Shown in pieces: positions 1 through 7,088 of a DNA stretch of 11,773 bases. The DNA comes from Alphaproteobacteria bacterium UBA4588. Its GTDB lineage: Bacteria; Pseudomonadota; Alphaproteobacteria; Puniceispirillales; Puniceispirillaceae. The stretch spans positions 1 through 11,773 of the forward strand of contig DGJU01000085.1 of the NCBI GenBank assembly GCA_002387605.1, given 5' to 3'. The notes below the pieces were generated by a model. It ran no database searches. It had not been told where the DNA came from and saw nothing but the letters and a program-made list of their open reading frames with translations. The number at the start of each line of letters is the position of its first letter. The first letter of the stretch is position 1. Both the position numbers and the translations under genes were made by a program.

Positions 1-111
1 ATAGGCTTCCATGGTATATGGAAACGCAAAAAGAGCGACAAAGGCTCTAGAAGGATAACTGCCGCATAGTGAATAATATGGGTCTCATATAATAAGCCAT
101 AAAGTTGGAAA

Positions 112-140
112 ATAGACTTTAGTCTAAAAAACAGACTTTA
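112..140 (+). promoter_or_regulatory. Candidate operator: AGACTTTA direct repeat overlapping a TAGACT/AGTCTA dyad
   Basis: AGACTTTA occurs twice in direct orientation, at 114-121 and 133-140, 19 bp apart. The first copy also forms a perfect inverted repeat, TAGACT (113-118), TT, AGTCTA (121-126). The second copy ends about 22 bases before the chosen start of the aminotransferase gene. MocR/GntR-type regulators such as TauR bind direct repeats, and the TauR site I recall from Rhodobacter capsulatus is roughly CTGGACTTAA. The copies here share its GACTT core but are not identical. This is therefore a candidate activator or repressor site, not a proven one. No convincing sigma70 promoter is visible next to it, which would fit an activator-dependent promoter. 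Confidence 0.45.
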
Positions 141-146
141 TTCCAT

Positions 147-153
147 AAGGGGA
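147..153 (+). promoter_or_regulatory. Ribosome binding site that decides the aminotransferase start
   Basis: AAGGGGA lies nine bases upstream of the ATG at 163 but directly against the ATG at 154. That spacing favours 163 as the translation start. Confidence 0.6.
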
Positions 154-162
154 ATGATTGAT

Positions 163-1476
163 ATGCCATTTGATGTAAACTCTCTTGAAAACCATTGGAT
201 GCCCTTTTCAGCAAATCGGGAATTTAAAGCTAACCCGCGTCTGGTTGTAAAATCAGAAGGTATGTATTGCTGGGATTATAAAGGCGGCAAATTAATTGAT
301 GGCTCATCCGGTTTGTTTTGCTGTCCAGCAGGCCATGGCCGCACTGAAATTGCCGAGGCTGTCTACAAGCAAATGCTTGAAAATGACTACACGCCGCATT
401 TTCAGCTTGGTCACCCCGGCTCGTTCGAACTAGCAGAGCGTATCTCTCGCATCCTTCCCGATCCGTTTAATCATGTATTCTTTGTCAATTCAGGGTCTGA
501 ATCGGTTGAAACAGCGATGAAAATCGTGATGGCATATCACCGGGCACGTGGTCAGTCACAGCGTTTGCGTTTTGTCAGCCGCGAGCGCGCTTATCACGGC
601 GTTAATATGGGCGGTGTGTCACTCGCAGGAATGGTCAAGAACCGGGAGTCCTTCCCCGTAACATTGCCAAATATTGTAACGATGCGCCATACCATGACCC
701 CAGAGCAGGCCTTTACCAAAGGACAGCCTCTTACCGGCGTTGAAATGGCAGACGATCTGACACGCATTTGCGAGACATATGGCGGCTCAACCATTGCAGC
801 TGTATTTATTGAACCGATTGCCGGCTCTACGGGAACGATTGTTCCGCCCATTGGCTATCTTGAGCGTGTTCGTGAAATTTGTGATGAACATGATATTTTA
901 CTCGTATTTGATGAGGTTATCACCGGATTTGGTCGGACAGGACAAGCCTTTGCGAGCCAGACTTACGGTGTAACACCTGACATTATTACAATGGCCAAAG
1001 CGCTCACCAATGGGGCAATCCCGATGGGCGCTGTTGCTGTCCGTGATGAAATCTATGAAACGGTAACCAATGCGTCTCCAGATAACGCAATTGAGTTTTT
1101 CCATGGTTACACCTATTCAGCGCATCCGGCTGCTTGTGCTGCTGGCATCGCAACCCAGAAAATTTACGAAGAAGACGGTCTTTTCCAGCGCGCTCATGAT
1201 ATGAGTGACTATTTCCTAGACGCTGTCTGGTCTCTCAAAGACCATCCGCTTGTTGCCGACCTTCGCGGGTTCGGAATGATGGCAGGTATTGAAATCAATC
1301 ATGATGGTGTCGGCGGTAGACGAGGCACACAACTTCAAAAAGATATGTTCTGGAATGGGCTGCATGTGAAATTTACAGGTGATAATGCAATTTTAGCACC
1401 TGCTTTTGTGGCAGAACGAAGCCACATTGACGAAATTGTGGATAAATTCCGCAAAACACTGGATCAGCATCTCTGA
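163..1476 (+). CDS. Class III omega-amino acid:pyruvate aminotransferase (probable taurine/omega-amino acid aminotransferase)
   Basis: This is a PLP-dependent class III aminotransferase of 437 residues, normal for the family and cytoplasmic. It moves the terminal amino group of an omega-amino acid to pyruvate, giving alanine and an aldehyde. The N-terminus HWMPFSANREFKANPRL (from residue 11) and the whole layout resemble Pseudomonas omega-amino acid:pyruvate (beta-alanine) aminotransferase. Visible residues: the PLP-phosphate NSGSES motif at 109-114, YHG at 144-146, Asp250 in VFDEV (contacts the pyridine nitrogen), Schiff-base Lys279 in MAKALTNG, and GYTYSAHP at 315-322. By sequence alone it is a beta-alanine-type enzyme. 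The taurine transporter genes downstream suggest taurine or a related omega-amino sulfonate, giving sulfoacetaldehyde (tpa-like role). The start at 163 has a well-spaced AAGGGGA, whereas the in-frame ATG at 154 touches it. A terminator follows the stop. The family is certain; the substrate is inferred. Confidence 0.9.
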   Translation: MPFDVNSLENHWMPFSANREFKANPRLVVKSEGMYCWDYKGGKLIDGSSGLFCCPAGHGRTEIAEAVYKQMLENDYTPHFQLGHPGSFELAERISRILPDPFNHVFFVNSGSESVETAMKIVMAYHRARGQSQRLRFVSRERAYHGVNMGGVSLAGMVKNRESFPVTLPNIVTMRHTMTPEQAFTKGQPLTGVEMADDLTRICETYGGSTIAAVFIEPIAGSTGTIVPPIGYLERVREICDEHDILLVFDEVITGFGRTGQAFASQTYGVTPDIITMAKALTNGAIPMGAVAVRDEIYETVTNASPDNAIEFFHGYTYSAHPAACAAGIATQKIYEEDGLFQRAHDMSDYFLDAVWSLKDHPLVADLRGFGMMAGIEINHDGVGGRRGTQLQKDMFWNGLHVKFTGDNAILAPAFVAERSHIDEIVDKFRKTLDQHL

Positions 1477-1490
1477 TTCAGACAAGATTG

Positions 1491-1524
1491 AAACACCGCT
1501 TCTGTTATGAAGGGGTGTTTTTTT
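1491..1524 (+). terminator. Intrinsic terminator after the aminotransferase gene
   Basis: Arms AAACACCGCTTC (1491-1502) and GAAGGGGTGTTT (1509-1520) pair over 12 positions with one G-G mismatch around a 6-nt loop. The U tract continues to 1524, giving seven consecutive T. It starts 14 bases after the stop codon. It should separate most aminotransferase transcription from tauA, so tauA either has its own promoter within 1525-1572 or depends on read-through. Confidence 0.85.
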
Positions 1525-1572
1525 AAGAAAAAACCGCATTTCGATTTTTAGGTAAAGTAACGGAGAAAGTTA

Positions 1573-2550
1573 ATGAAAACAAAATATCTTAGCATGATCG
1601 CAGCTGCAGCAACTGCAGTAATGGGCTTGGGCTCGCACGCTCAGGCTGCGGACAGCGTTAATGTGGCATTCTTTCTAGAATGGGCAACACCAAACCAGAT
1701 TGCAAAAGTAGAAAAAGCTTATGATGATGCCATGGGCGTTGACGTAAACTGGACAAATTTCTCAACTGGTGTTGGCATGACTGAAGCAATGCTTGCTGGT
1801 GATATTGATATTTCCTACTCGCAAGGTCTTGCACCATTCGTGACAGCCATCCAGCAGGGCGCTCCTCTGAAGATGGTTGGCATTGCAGTTGTGTATGAAG
1901 CAAATGATTGCTTTGTGAAGAACGGTCTTGGGATCGATTCATCAAACGCATCTGAACTTGAAGGCAAAACAGCAGCTGTTCCGCTTAATACTATGGCTGA
2001 CTTTGCATTCCGCAAACAGATGGCAGCACTGAATGTTGATATCTCTACAATGACAATTGTTGATCAGGCTCCTGCTGATGGCGCTGTCTCACTAGCAGAT
2101 GGTTCAGTTGACATGGCTTGTATTTTCGGCGGTGCATCTGCAAAAGCAGCTGGCGAAGTCGGCACAGCAATCATGACCTCACAGCAGAAAAAAGATGCCG
2201 GAATTGGTTCTTTTGACGTAATTTCTGTGACAGAAAAGTTTGCGACAGAAAACCCTGAGCTTCTGCGTACATTCCTTGAAGTAACAGAAGAATCAAATGC
2301 TGCTTGGAAAGCAACAGACGCACAAATCGCTAAAGTTTCTGCTGATGCGGGCATGGATATCCCAACCACTAAAAATCAAATGGCTGGCTTTATCTTCCCA
2401 ACAGCTGCTGAGCAAATTGCTGAATATTTCGGTAATGACGGCATTGCAGGTTCTGCATCTGAGTCTCTTGGCCTTGTGTTCAAGAAGTCAAATGTTTCCA
2501 ACCTGACTGGTAGCCTTACAAAGACAATTGATGGGTCTTACCTTCAATAG
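1573..2550 (+). CDS. tauA: Periplasmic taurine-type ABC substrate-binding protein
   Basis: The 325-residue precursor is the solute receptor of the transporter encoded downstream. A Sec signal peptide is clear: MKTK, then an alanine-rich hydrophobic stretch, with likely cleavage after HAQA at residue 25. The mature protein fits the TauA/SsuA/NMT1-like periplasmic-binding fold. Points of similarity are VNVAFFLEWATPNQIAKVEKA near the N-terminus, the AMLAGDIDISYSQGLAPF region (72-89) and LADGSVDMACIFGGASAKA (174-192), which lines up with the E. coli TauA hinge segment but differs in sequence. Two cysteines, Cys113 and Cys183, could form a disulfide. The protein is acidic with only two arginines, and its codons lean to GCA/GCT and GGT/GGC, as in highly expressed genes. 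GGAG sits seven bases before the ATG. Taurine is the best guess; other sulfonates or omega-amino compounds are possible. Confidence 0.85.
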   Translation: MKTKYLSMIAAAATAVMGLGSHAQAADSVNVAFFLEWATPNQIAKVEKAYDDAMGVDVNWTNFSTGVGMTEAMLAGDIDISYSQGLAPFVTAIQQGAPLKMVGIAVVYEANDCFVKNGLGIDSSNASELEGKTAAVPLNTMADFAFRKQMAALNVDISTMTIVDQAPADGAVSLADGSVDMACIFGGASAKAAGEVGTAIMTSQQKKDAGIGSFDVISVTEKFATENPELLRTFLEVTEESNAAWKATDAQIAKVSADAGMDIPTTKNQMAGFIFPTAAEQIAEYFGNDGIAGSASESLGLVFKKSNVSNLTGSLTKTIDGSYLQ

Positions 2551-2571
2551 TCACTGACGATTATTATTATG

Positions 2572-2614
2572 AAAGCAGGGGTATCTTTTTTTAAGAGAAA
2601 AACCCCTGCTTTTT
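2572..2614 (+). terminator. Strong hairpin between tauA and tauB (terminator or attenuator)
   Basis: Arms AAAGCAGGGG (2572-2581) and CCCCTGCTTT (2603-2612) pair perfectly over 10 bp, and the T run extends to 2614. The 21-nt interior is U-rich then A-rich (T tract near 2586-2592, A tract near 2598-2602) and can pair further. Hairpins between a binding-protein gene and its ATPase gene are common in ABC operons. They allow partial termination or protect the mRNA 3' end, so the binding protein is made in excess. That role is inferred here. Confidence 0.8.
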
Positions 2615-2645
2615 CTGTTCTATTGTTCTAAAAATCAGGCACGCT

Positions 2646-3443
2646 ATGACTGATCTTACATGTACCAACCTTTCAATGACATTCACAAACCCCCAAACGG
2701 GCGCGGCTGTGGAAGCTCTTAAAGATATTAATTTCACATTAAAGCAGGGTGAACTGCTCTCTGTGCTTGGGCCATCGGGGTGCGGTAAAACAACCCTGCT
2801 CAACATGATTGCCGGTTTTGTTAATCCAACCGCGGGCACCATATCACTTGGCGATACGGCGATAGAAGGTCCGGGCGTAGAACGCGGCATGGTATTTCAG
2901 CAAGGCGCGCTTTTTGAATGGCTGCCGGTTGCAAAGAATGTTGATTTCGGCCTTCGGATGAAGAAACAGGATGAAAAAGAAGCTGTTGCTCTTGTTGAAA
3001 AATGGCTCGACATCGTTGGCTTGCAAGGCTTTGGTGATACGCCTACCTATCAATTATCTGGCGGGATGCAGCAGCGTGTTGCTCTGGCACGATGCCTTGT
3101 GAATGACCCTGATGTTATCTTAATGGATGAGCCGCTTGGCGCGCTTGATGCGCTAACACGCGAGAAGATGCAGTCTCTTGTTCTTGAATTATGGAAAGAG
3201 ACCGGCAAGACCATCATGATTATCACCCATTCGGTTGAGGAAGCACTTTTGCTAGGCGAGCGTCTCTTTGTGATGGCACCACGCCCCGGCCGCATCCATA
3301 AAGAATATCGTTTGCCATTTGCAGAACAGGGACTGAAACAGTCACTGCGCGATATCAAGCAAGATAGTAAATTTAGTGAAATCCGTGAGGAAATTCTCAC
3401 TATGATCTGGAATATGGAAGAGGAGATCATGGGTGGTGTTTGA
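2646..3443 (+). CDS. tauB: ABC transporter ATP-binding protein, taurine/sulfonate type
   Basis: This cytoplasmic ATPase of 265 residues powers the importer. All nucleotide-binding motifs are intact: Walker A GPSGCGKTT (42-50), Q-loop around Gln85 in VFQQGALF, ABC signature LSGGMQQR (137-144), Walker B VILMDE (157-162) followed by the D-loop GALD, and the switch histidine His195 in IITHSVEEA. The arrangement and length match the TauB/SsuB (nitrate/sulfonate/bicarbonate) group. A weak ribosome binding site, AGG, lies six bases before the ATG. The last 11 bases overlap tauC, so the two are probably translationally coupled. Assignment to taurine rests on the neighbouring TauC-like permease; the ATPase alone could serve other sulfonates or nitrate. 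Confidence 0.92.
   Translation: MTDLTCTNLSMTFTNPQTGAAVEALKDINFTLKQGELLSVLGPSGCGKTTLLNMIAGFVNPTAGTISLGDTAIEGPGVERGMVFQQGALFEWLPVAKNVDFGLRMKKQDEKEAVALVEKWLDIVGLQGFGDTPTYQLSGGMQQRVALARCLVNDPDVILMDEPLGALDALTREKMQSLVLELWKETGKTIMIITHSVEEALLLGERLFVMAPRPGRIHKEYRLPFAEQGLKQSLRDIKQDSKFSEIREEILTMIWNMEEEIMGGV
3421..3425 (+). promoter_or_regulatory. Ribosome binding site supporting the GTG start of tauC
   Basis: AGGAG lies inside the end of tauB, seven bases before the GTG at 3433. A second GTG follows at once at 3436. No ATG start is available nearby in this frame. Confidence 0.65.
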
Positions 3444-5364
3444 GTGGCTTTCAGAAGAACGGGCATTTATTGCCGCATTTTTGGTTATCGCGCTGATAAT
3501 CAGCTTTGGGGTCTCGCTCACAATAGGCTTGAAACAGTCTATTTTGCGCGCAAATGACGAGGTTTTTGGTGACCCTGATCGCACCAAGGGCGGCTGGTAC
3601 TGGTCAGTCTGCGGTGCCTCTGCGCTGCTTCTGATATGGTTTTACTTCTCATGGGAGGTCGGGCGTGCCTATTTCCCCAAAGCAGCGAATGAAATCTGTC
3701 AGGTGGCAAAAATCGAGGAGAGCATCTCTCCCATCAATGCTGCCATGCCTATTGGGTCACGCTATTACAAATCAACTGATCTGATTATTCGGAATACTGC
3801 ACAGCTTGATAGCCTTGAAGCTGCCCTGCCTGTTGATTTATTTTCAGCCCAAGAAGCATCTCAGCTTCTCTCTGTTATTAACCAGACGCGTCAGATTATT
3901 GCCGCCTTCTCAAATCCAGATAGCCAAGACCCACAATCACAAAAAGCGATTGCAAATCTCGCAGCTGAGTTTGACTTTCTGTCAGAGGATGTTTTGGCTG
4001 GCTATGATGGATATGAGCCAACGCCAGAGGCTCTGCTACAGCCAAAATGGGGCATAACTGAAGTTGAAATCCCTCTCCTGCCGTTAACGCCGCGCGGCGT
4101 GCTGTTTGACAATATCTCGCTGAAAGCAAAATCTCTTGCAGATACATTTCTGAAACTTCGCAGTAAATCTGCTGAAGCAGACAGGCTTATTGCAAAAACC
4201 AAAGCTGAGATTAAAACGCTGAAAGAAGCGAATAGCCAGGCTCAAGGTTCTGAAACTTACGTCAAAAAAAGAGAAGCCTATGTCAAAGCGGTTGAACGTA
4301 TTTTCAAACGTGTTGATGATGGCACCATTTTCCCACCAGAAGCGCTTGCTCCTCTTTATATCTCGGTGCAAAATTTCACGGCGTCTGTGGATGATGTCAA
4401 AGGCGGATTAGGGTTTATTGACAGTGTCTTTCTGCCAGGCAATGGAATTATCAAATCGCGCACCCAATGTACCGAACAGGGACCGGGTCGCTGGCTACCA
4501 AAACCAACAGATGTTGTGGCAACATTTACGCGGCTCGCAAACCCAGATGTCGCATCTGGTGGCGGTTATAAAGGCACCACCCTGCTCTGGTGGAAATGGC
4601 TAGAGATATCAGATGTCGTTGACTTCTTTGTTCCGGATTCGGTTATCGACATGCTACCGGGGAGTTATGGCACACATAGCGCAGACGGCACCTTTGAGCC
4701 AACCTTCAAGGATAATCTGTTGCGGCTCGCCAAGGGTAAAATTTCCCTAGGCGCTATCCCCATGCTAGACGGTCATATCTGGGATTCGCTTTTCCGGGTG
4801 CTTGTTGCCATGGGCGCTGGCATTCTGTTTGGTGTTCCGCTTGGCATTTACATGGGCGTTTCGCGCTTTTTCAAATCCTTCTTTGACCCGTTAATAGAGC
4901 TGTATAGACCTGTGCCCCCACTTGCATGGGCACCGCTCATTCTCACAATTTTTGGGATTCAGGATGATGGTAAAATCTTCCTGCTCTTTATGGTCGCTTT
5001 TGCCATCATGGTGATTTCTGCCCGCACAGGCGCCTCTGGAACACAGCTATCTAAAATCAGGGCGTCACATTCTCTGGGCGCTACAAATCAACAGATTTTG
5101 CGATATGTCATTCTACCGAACGCCCTGCCAGAAATTCTGACAGGCATTAGAATTGCGATTGGTGTGTGCTGGGGTACACTTGTTGCCGCAGAAATGCTGG
5201 CGGGAACAACTGGTGTTGGGTTTATCGAGAATGTCGCCCGAACGGTATCTGACTACGAGCTTATCTGGGTTACCATTCTGATAATGGGTATCCTTGGGCT
5301 ATTATTCGATATCATGATGCGCTGGGTTATTCAGAAAACAATCCCATGGCGCGGCAAAGGCTAA
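3433..5364 (+). CDS. tauC: Enlarged TauC-type ABC permease with a large periplasmic insertion
   Basis: This inner-membrane permease has 643 residues; TauC is usually about 275. The C-terminal part (about 445-643) is very close to E. coli TauC: ELYRPVPPLAWAPL (489-502), the ATPase-docking EAA loop RASHSLGATNQQILRYVILP (543-562), ALPEILTGIR and WGTLVAAEMLA. The core first helix is about 57-75. In E. coli TauC an LPPPQQV motif follows it closely, but here the equivalent LPKPTDVVATF starts near 355. About 270 residues are thus inserted between helix and motif. A second extra stretch of about 70 residues (372-444) precedes the next helix. An added N-terminal helix (12-32) with a basic loop (33-55) predicts both insertions on the periplasmic side. 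The insert includes a likely coiled coil (about 228-275, rich in K, A and E) and two cysteines, Cys89 and Cys346. It could help hold TauA, but that is a guess. Confidence 0.88.
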   Translation: MVFEWLSEERAFIAAFLVIALIISFGVSLTIGLKQSILRANDEVFGDPDRTKGGWYWSVCGASALLLIWFYFSWEVGRAYFPKAANEICQVAKIEESISPINAAMPIGSRYYKSTDLIIRNTAQLDSLEAALPVDLFSAQEASQLLSVINQTRQIIAAFSNPDSQDPQSQKAIANLAAEFDFLSEDVLAGYDGYEPTPEALLQPKWGITEVEIPLLPLTPRGVLFDNISLKAKSLADTFLKLRSKSAEADRLIAKTKAEIKTLKEANSQAQGSETYVKKREAYVKAVERIFKRVDDGTIFPPEALAPLYISVQNFTASVDDVKGGLGFIDSVFLPGNGIIKSRTQCTEQGPGRWLPKPTDVVATFTRLANPDVASGGGYKGTTLLWWKWLEISDVVDFFVPDSVIDMLPGSYGTHSADGTFEPTFKDNLLRLAKGKISLGAIPMLDGHIWDSLFRVLVAMGAGILFGVPLGIYMGVSRFFKSFFDPLIELYRPVPPLAWAPLILTIFGIQDDGKIFLLFMVAFAIMVISARTGASGTQLSKIRASHSLGATNQQILRYVILPNALPEILTGIRIAIGVCWGTLVAAEMLAGTTGVGFIENVARTVSDYELIWVTILIMGILGLLFDIMMRWVIQKTIPWRGKG

Positions 5365-5376
5365 TTAGCTTTTGCC
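5353..5376. other. 24-nt inverted repeat spanning the abutting tauC and soeC stop codons
   Basis: GGCAAAGGCTAA (5353-5364) and TTAGCTTTTGCC (5365-5376) are complementary at all but one position. The odd position is a G-U wobble in the + strand RNA and an A-C mismatch in the - strand RNA. The tauC stop is 5362-5364, and the reverse-strand soeC stop begins at the very next base. Neither side has a U tract, so it is not a classical intrinsic terminator. It could still act as a shared 3' hairpin for the converging transcripts. Confidence 0.6.
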
Positions 5377-6282
5377 ATAATAAAGCGCCACAACATGTTC
5401 TGCTTCGGCAAAGAACAACCAGCGCTCAACGCCAACACCAATCAGATGCATCACACAGGATAGCATGACAAAGCCGGCTGTCTGGCCTGTCATGATAGCA
5501 AGGCCAAGGCAGATGAAGGGTAGCAGGCCACCAGCAAGCAGGGCGATCTGACGAAGCCGTGCAGCATGTTTACGGCCAATTTCAAACACCATTTCAGTCA
5601 TCAGATAATTTTGAGTCATATGCGGCTTTTCAAATAGTTTTACAGATGAAAACCCCGTAAGGCCCGTTGCAGTAGCCGTTGTTGAGCCATCATGTGACAG
5701 GCTGGTGCGTGAGGCTCTCTGCCACCAGAGTAATTTGAACACCCAGGCCAGCACCAAACCACCAAAGGCAAGATAGACATGATAACGGGTTGGTGAAACA
5801 GACGCGATAACAGCCATACCTGTTGATGTTGAAAAACCGAGATAACACAGCACTGTTAGTTTTGTATGCCAGCGTGGCACTGGCTTAATCTGCGCATAAA
5901 TCATCGCTGTCGCAATAATCGTCAGCAAGCTCAGCACAAGACAGCTTCCTGCCATCCATGGCAACACAACACCGGAAGTAAGATAAAGGGCAAGAATGCC
6001 GGCAAAATTAAGACAAGTAAGAACCGCTAAAATGCCTTCGCGTGATAACCAGCTCGTACGCCATTGGCTAACGGCACGCCATGCTCGCTGAGGATTACCA
6101 AGATGCAGGGTAGATGATAGAAGTCCTGCCCCCGCAAGAACAAGGCCAATCACACCCATCACAATAGTATGCGGGGTCAAGGTATAATGACCCATTAATA
6201 TAGCAACACATAGCCAGCTCATAATGCCGAACCCTGCGCCTGATGCTGTTGTAAAGAAGATAACAGAGGATGCCGGATGCAT
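5365..6282 (-). CDS. soeC: Membrane anchor subunit of sulfite dehydrogenase complex (DmsC/NrfD type)
   Basis: This 305-residue integral membrane protein has about eight predicted helices, near 8-30, 38-58, 83-105, 108-130, 141-163, 168-188, 242-263 and 268-290. Family signatures are HLGNPQRAWRA (60-70), SWLSRE (77-82) and the C-terminal RWLFFAEAEHVVALYYG (287-303). These are characteristic of DmsC-like anchors, including SoeC. Its role is to bind the iron-sulfur subunit to the cytoplasmic face of the inner membrane and pass electrons to or from quinone. It is the last gene of the soeA-soeB-soeC run, starting 18 bases after soeB. AGGGA sits about nine bases before the ATG. A DMSO-reductase-type anchor is the main alternative; the sulfite role comes from the catalytic subunit and the taurine context. 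Confidence 0.85.
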   Translation of the reverse strand: MHPASSVIFFTTASGAGFGIMSWLCVAILMGHYTLTPHTIVMGVIGLVLAGAGLLSSTLHLGNPQRAWRAVSQWRTSWLSREGILAVLTCLNFAGILALYLTSGVVLPWMAGSCLVLSLLTIIATAMIYAQIKPVPRWHTKLTVLCYLGFSTSTGMAVIASVSPTRYHVYLAFGGLVLAWVFKLLWWQRASRTSLSHDGSTTATATGLTGFSSVKLFEKPHMTQNYLMTEMVFEIGRKHAARLRQIALLAGGLLPFICLGLAIMTGQTAGFVMLSCVMHLIGVGVERWLFFAEAEHVVALYYGKS

Positions 6283-6300
6283 ACGAAAATTCCCTAACGA

Positions 6301-7086
6301 TTAGCTGATTGCATCAAGGGTGCGGTCAAGCCACCCCAGAATGCCAGTAGACTGATTATTCTGTGCAAGACTTACTAAATCTGGCACCTCATCATCACGG
6401 GTCTGCGAGGCACAGCGTGATGTTTTCGTGCGTGGCGGCAGATATTTATTAACCGGCTTATTGCCCTGTTCTGGCATCAGATCAAAACCACCACGGCTCG
6501 CCACCATAACCGAAACATCCGAAGATGGGTCAGCCAAATCGCCAAAATGGCGGGCGTTTGCCGGACAGGATTTCACACAAGCAGGCTCTCTGTCTTCAAC
6601 CGGCAGATTTTCATTATAAATCCGGTCAACACACAACGTACATTTCTTCATGACACCAGAGGCACGGTCCATTTCACGTGCGCCATATGCACATGACCAC
6701 GCACATAAGCCGCAGCCAATACAATGATCTTCATTTACCAAGACAATGCCGTCTTCGGCCCGTTTATAGGACGCCCCTGTCGGACAAACAGTAACGCATG
6801 GCGCATCATCACAATGCAGGCATGATTTTGGGAAATGGACGATACGGGCATCAGAGGGCTGAGGCGTGCCCTGTGCATCCATAGGAACAGCTTCAAAACT
6901 ATGAATGCGATTAAGCCACGCACCTGATGGCTCACTGCCATAAGCGTCTTGATCAGACAAGGCATTACCATAGCCGCCTGTATTCCATTCCTTACAATTC
7001 ACTGCACAAGCATGACAGCCGACACAAATATCAAGGTCGATAACAAGACCTAGTTTTTTCGTTGGTTCTGGCGGAAGCATTGTCAT
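6301..7086 (-). CDS. soeB: Four-cluster ferredoxin subunit of sulfite dehydrogenase complex
   Basis: This 261-residue electron-transfer subunit carries four complete [4Fe-4S] cysteine sets: Cys21/24/27/31 (CVGCHACAVNC), Cys89/92/97/101, Cys122/125/128/132 (CIGCGLCAWSC) and Cys149/152/170/174. This is the DmsB/PsrB/SoeB arrangement, linking the molybdenum subunit to the membrane anchor. The C-terminal FDLMPEQGNKPVNKYLPPR (201-219) is the kind of sequence I associate with SoeB-like proteins. There is no signal peptide, which fits a cytoplasmic location. I start it at 7086, where AGGAG at 7095-7099 is eight bases upstream of ATG. A GTG at 7095 would overlap that ribosome binding site. The gene begins two bases after the soeA stop, which suggests translational coupling. 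Confidence 0.88.
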   Translation of the reverse strand: MTMLPPEPTKKLGLVIDLDICVGCHACAVNCKEWNTGGYGNALSDQDAYGSEPSGAWLNRIHSFEAVPMDAQGTPQPSDARIVHFPKSCLHCDDAPCVTVCPTGASYKRAEDGIVLVNEDHCIGCGLCAWSCAYGAREMDRASGVMKKCTLCVDRIYNENLPVEDREPACVKSCPANARHFGDLADPSSDVSVMVASRGGFDLMPEQGNKPVNKYLPPRTKTSRCASQTRDDEVPDLVSLAQNNQSTGILGWLDRTLDAIS

Positions 7087-7088
7087 GA

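Noticed and set aside
154..162. ATG at 154 as the aminotransferase start
   Set aside because: The only good ribosome binding site (147-153) touches it; the ATG at 163 is spaced properly. The difference is only three residues.
3050..3466. Reverse-strand open frame of 138 codons opposite tauB
   Set aside because: It lies antisense to intact ABC motifs, has no recognisable family or plausible ribosome binding site, and its serine/arginine-rich composition is typical of a shadow frame.
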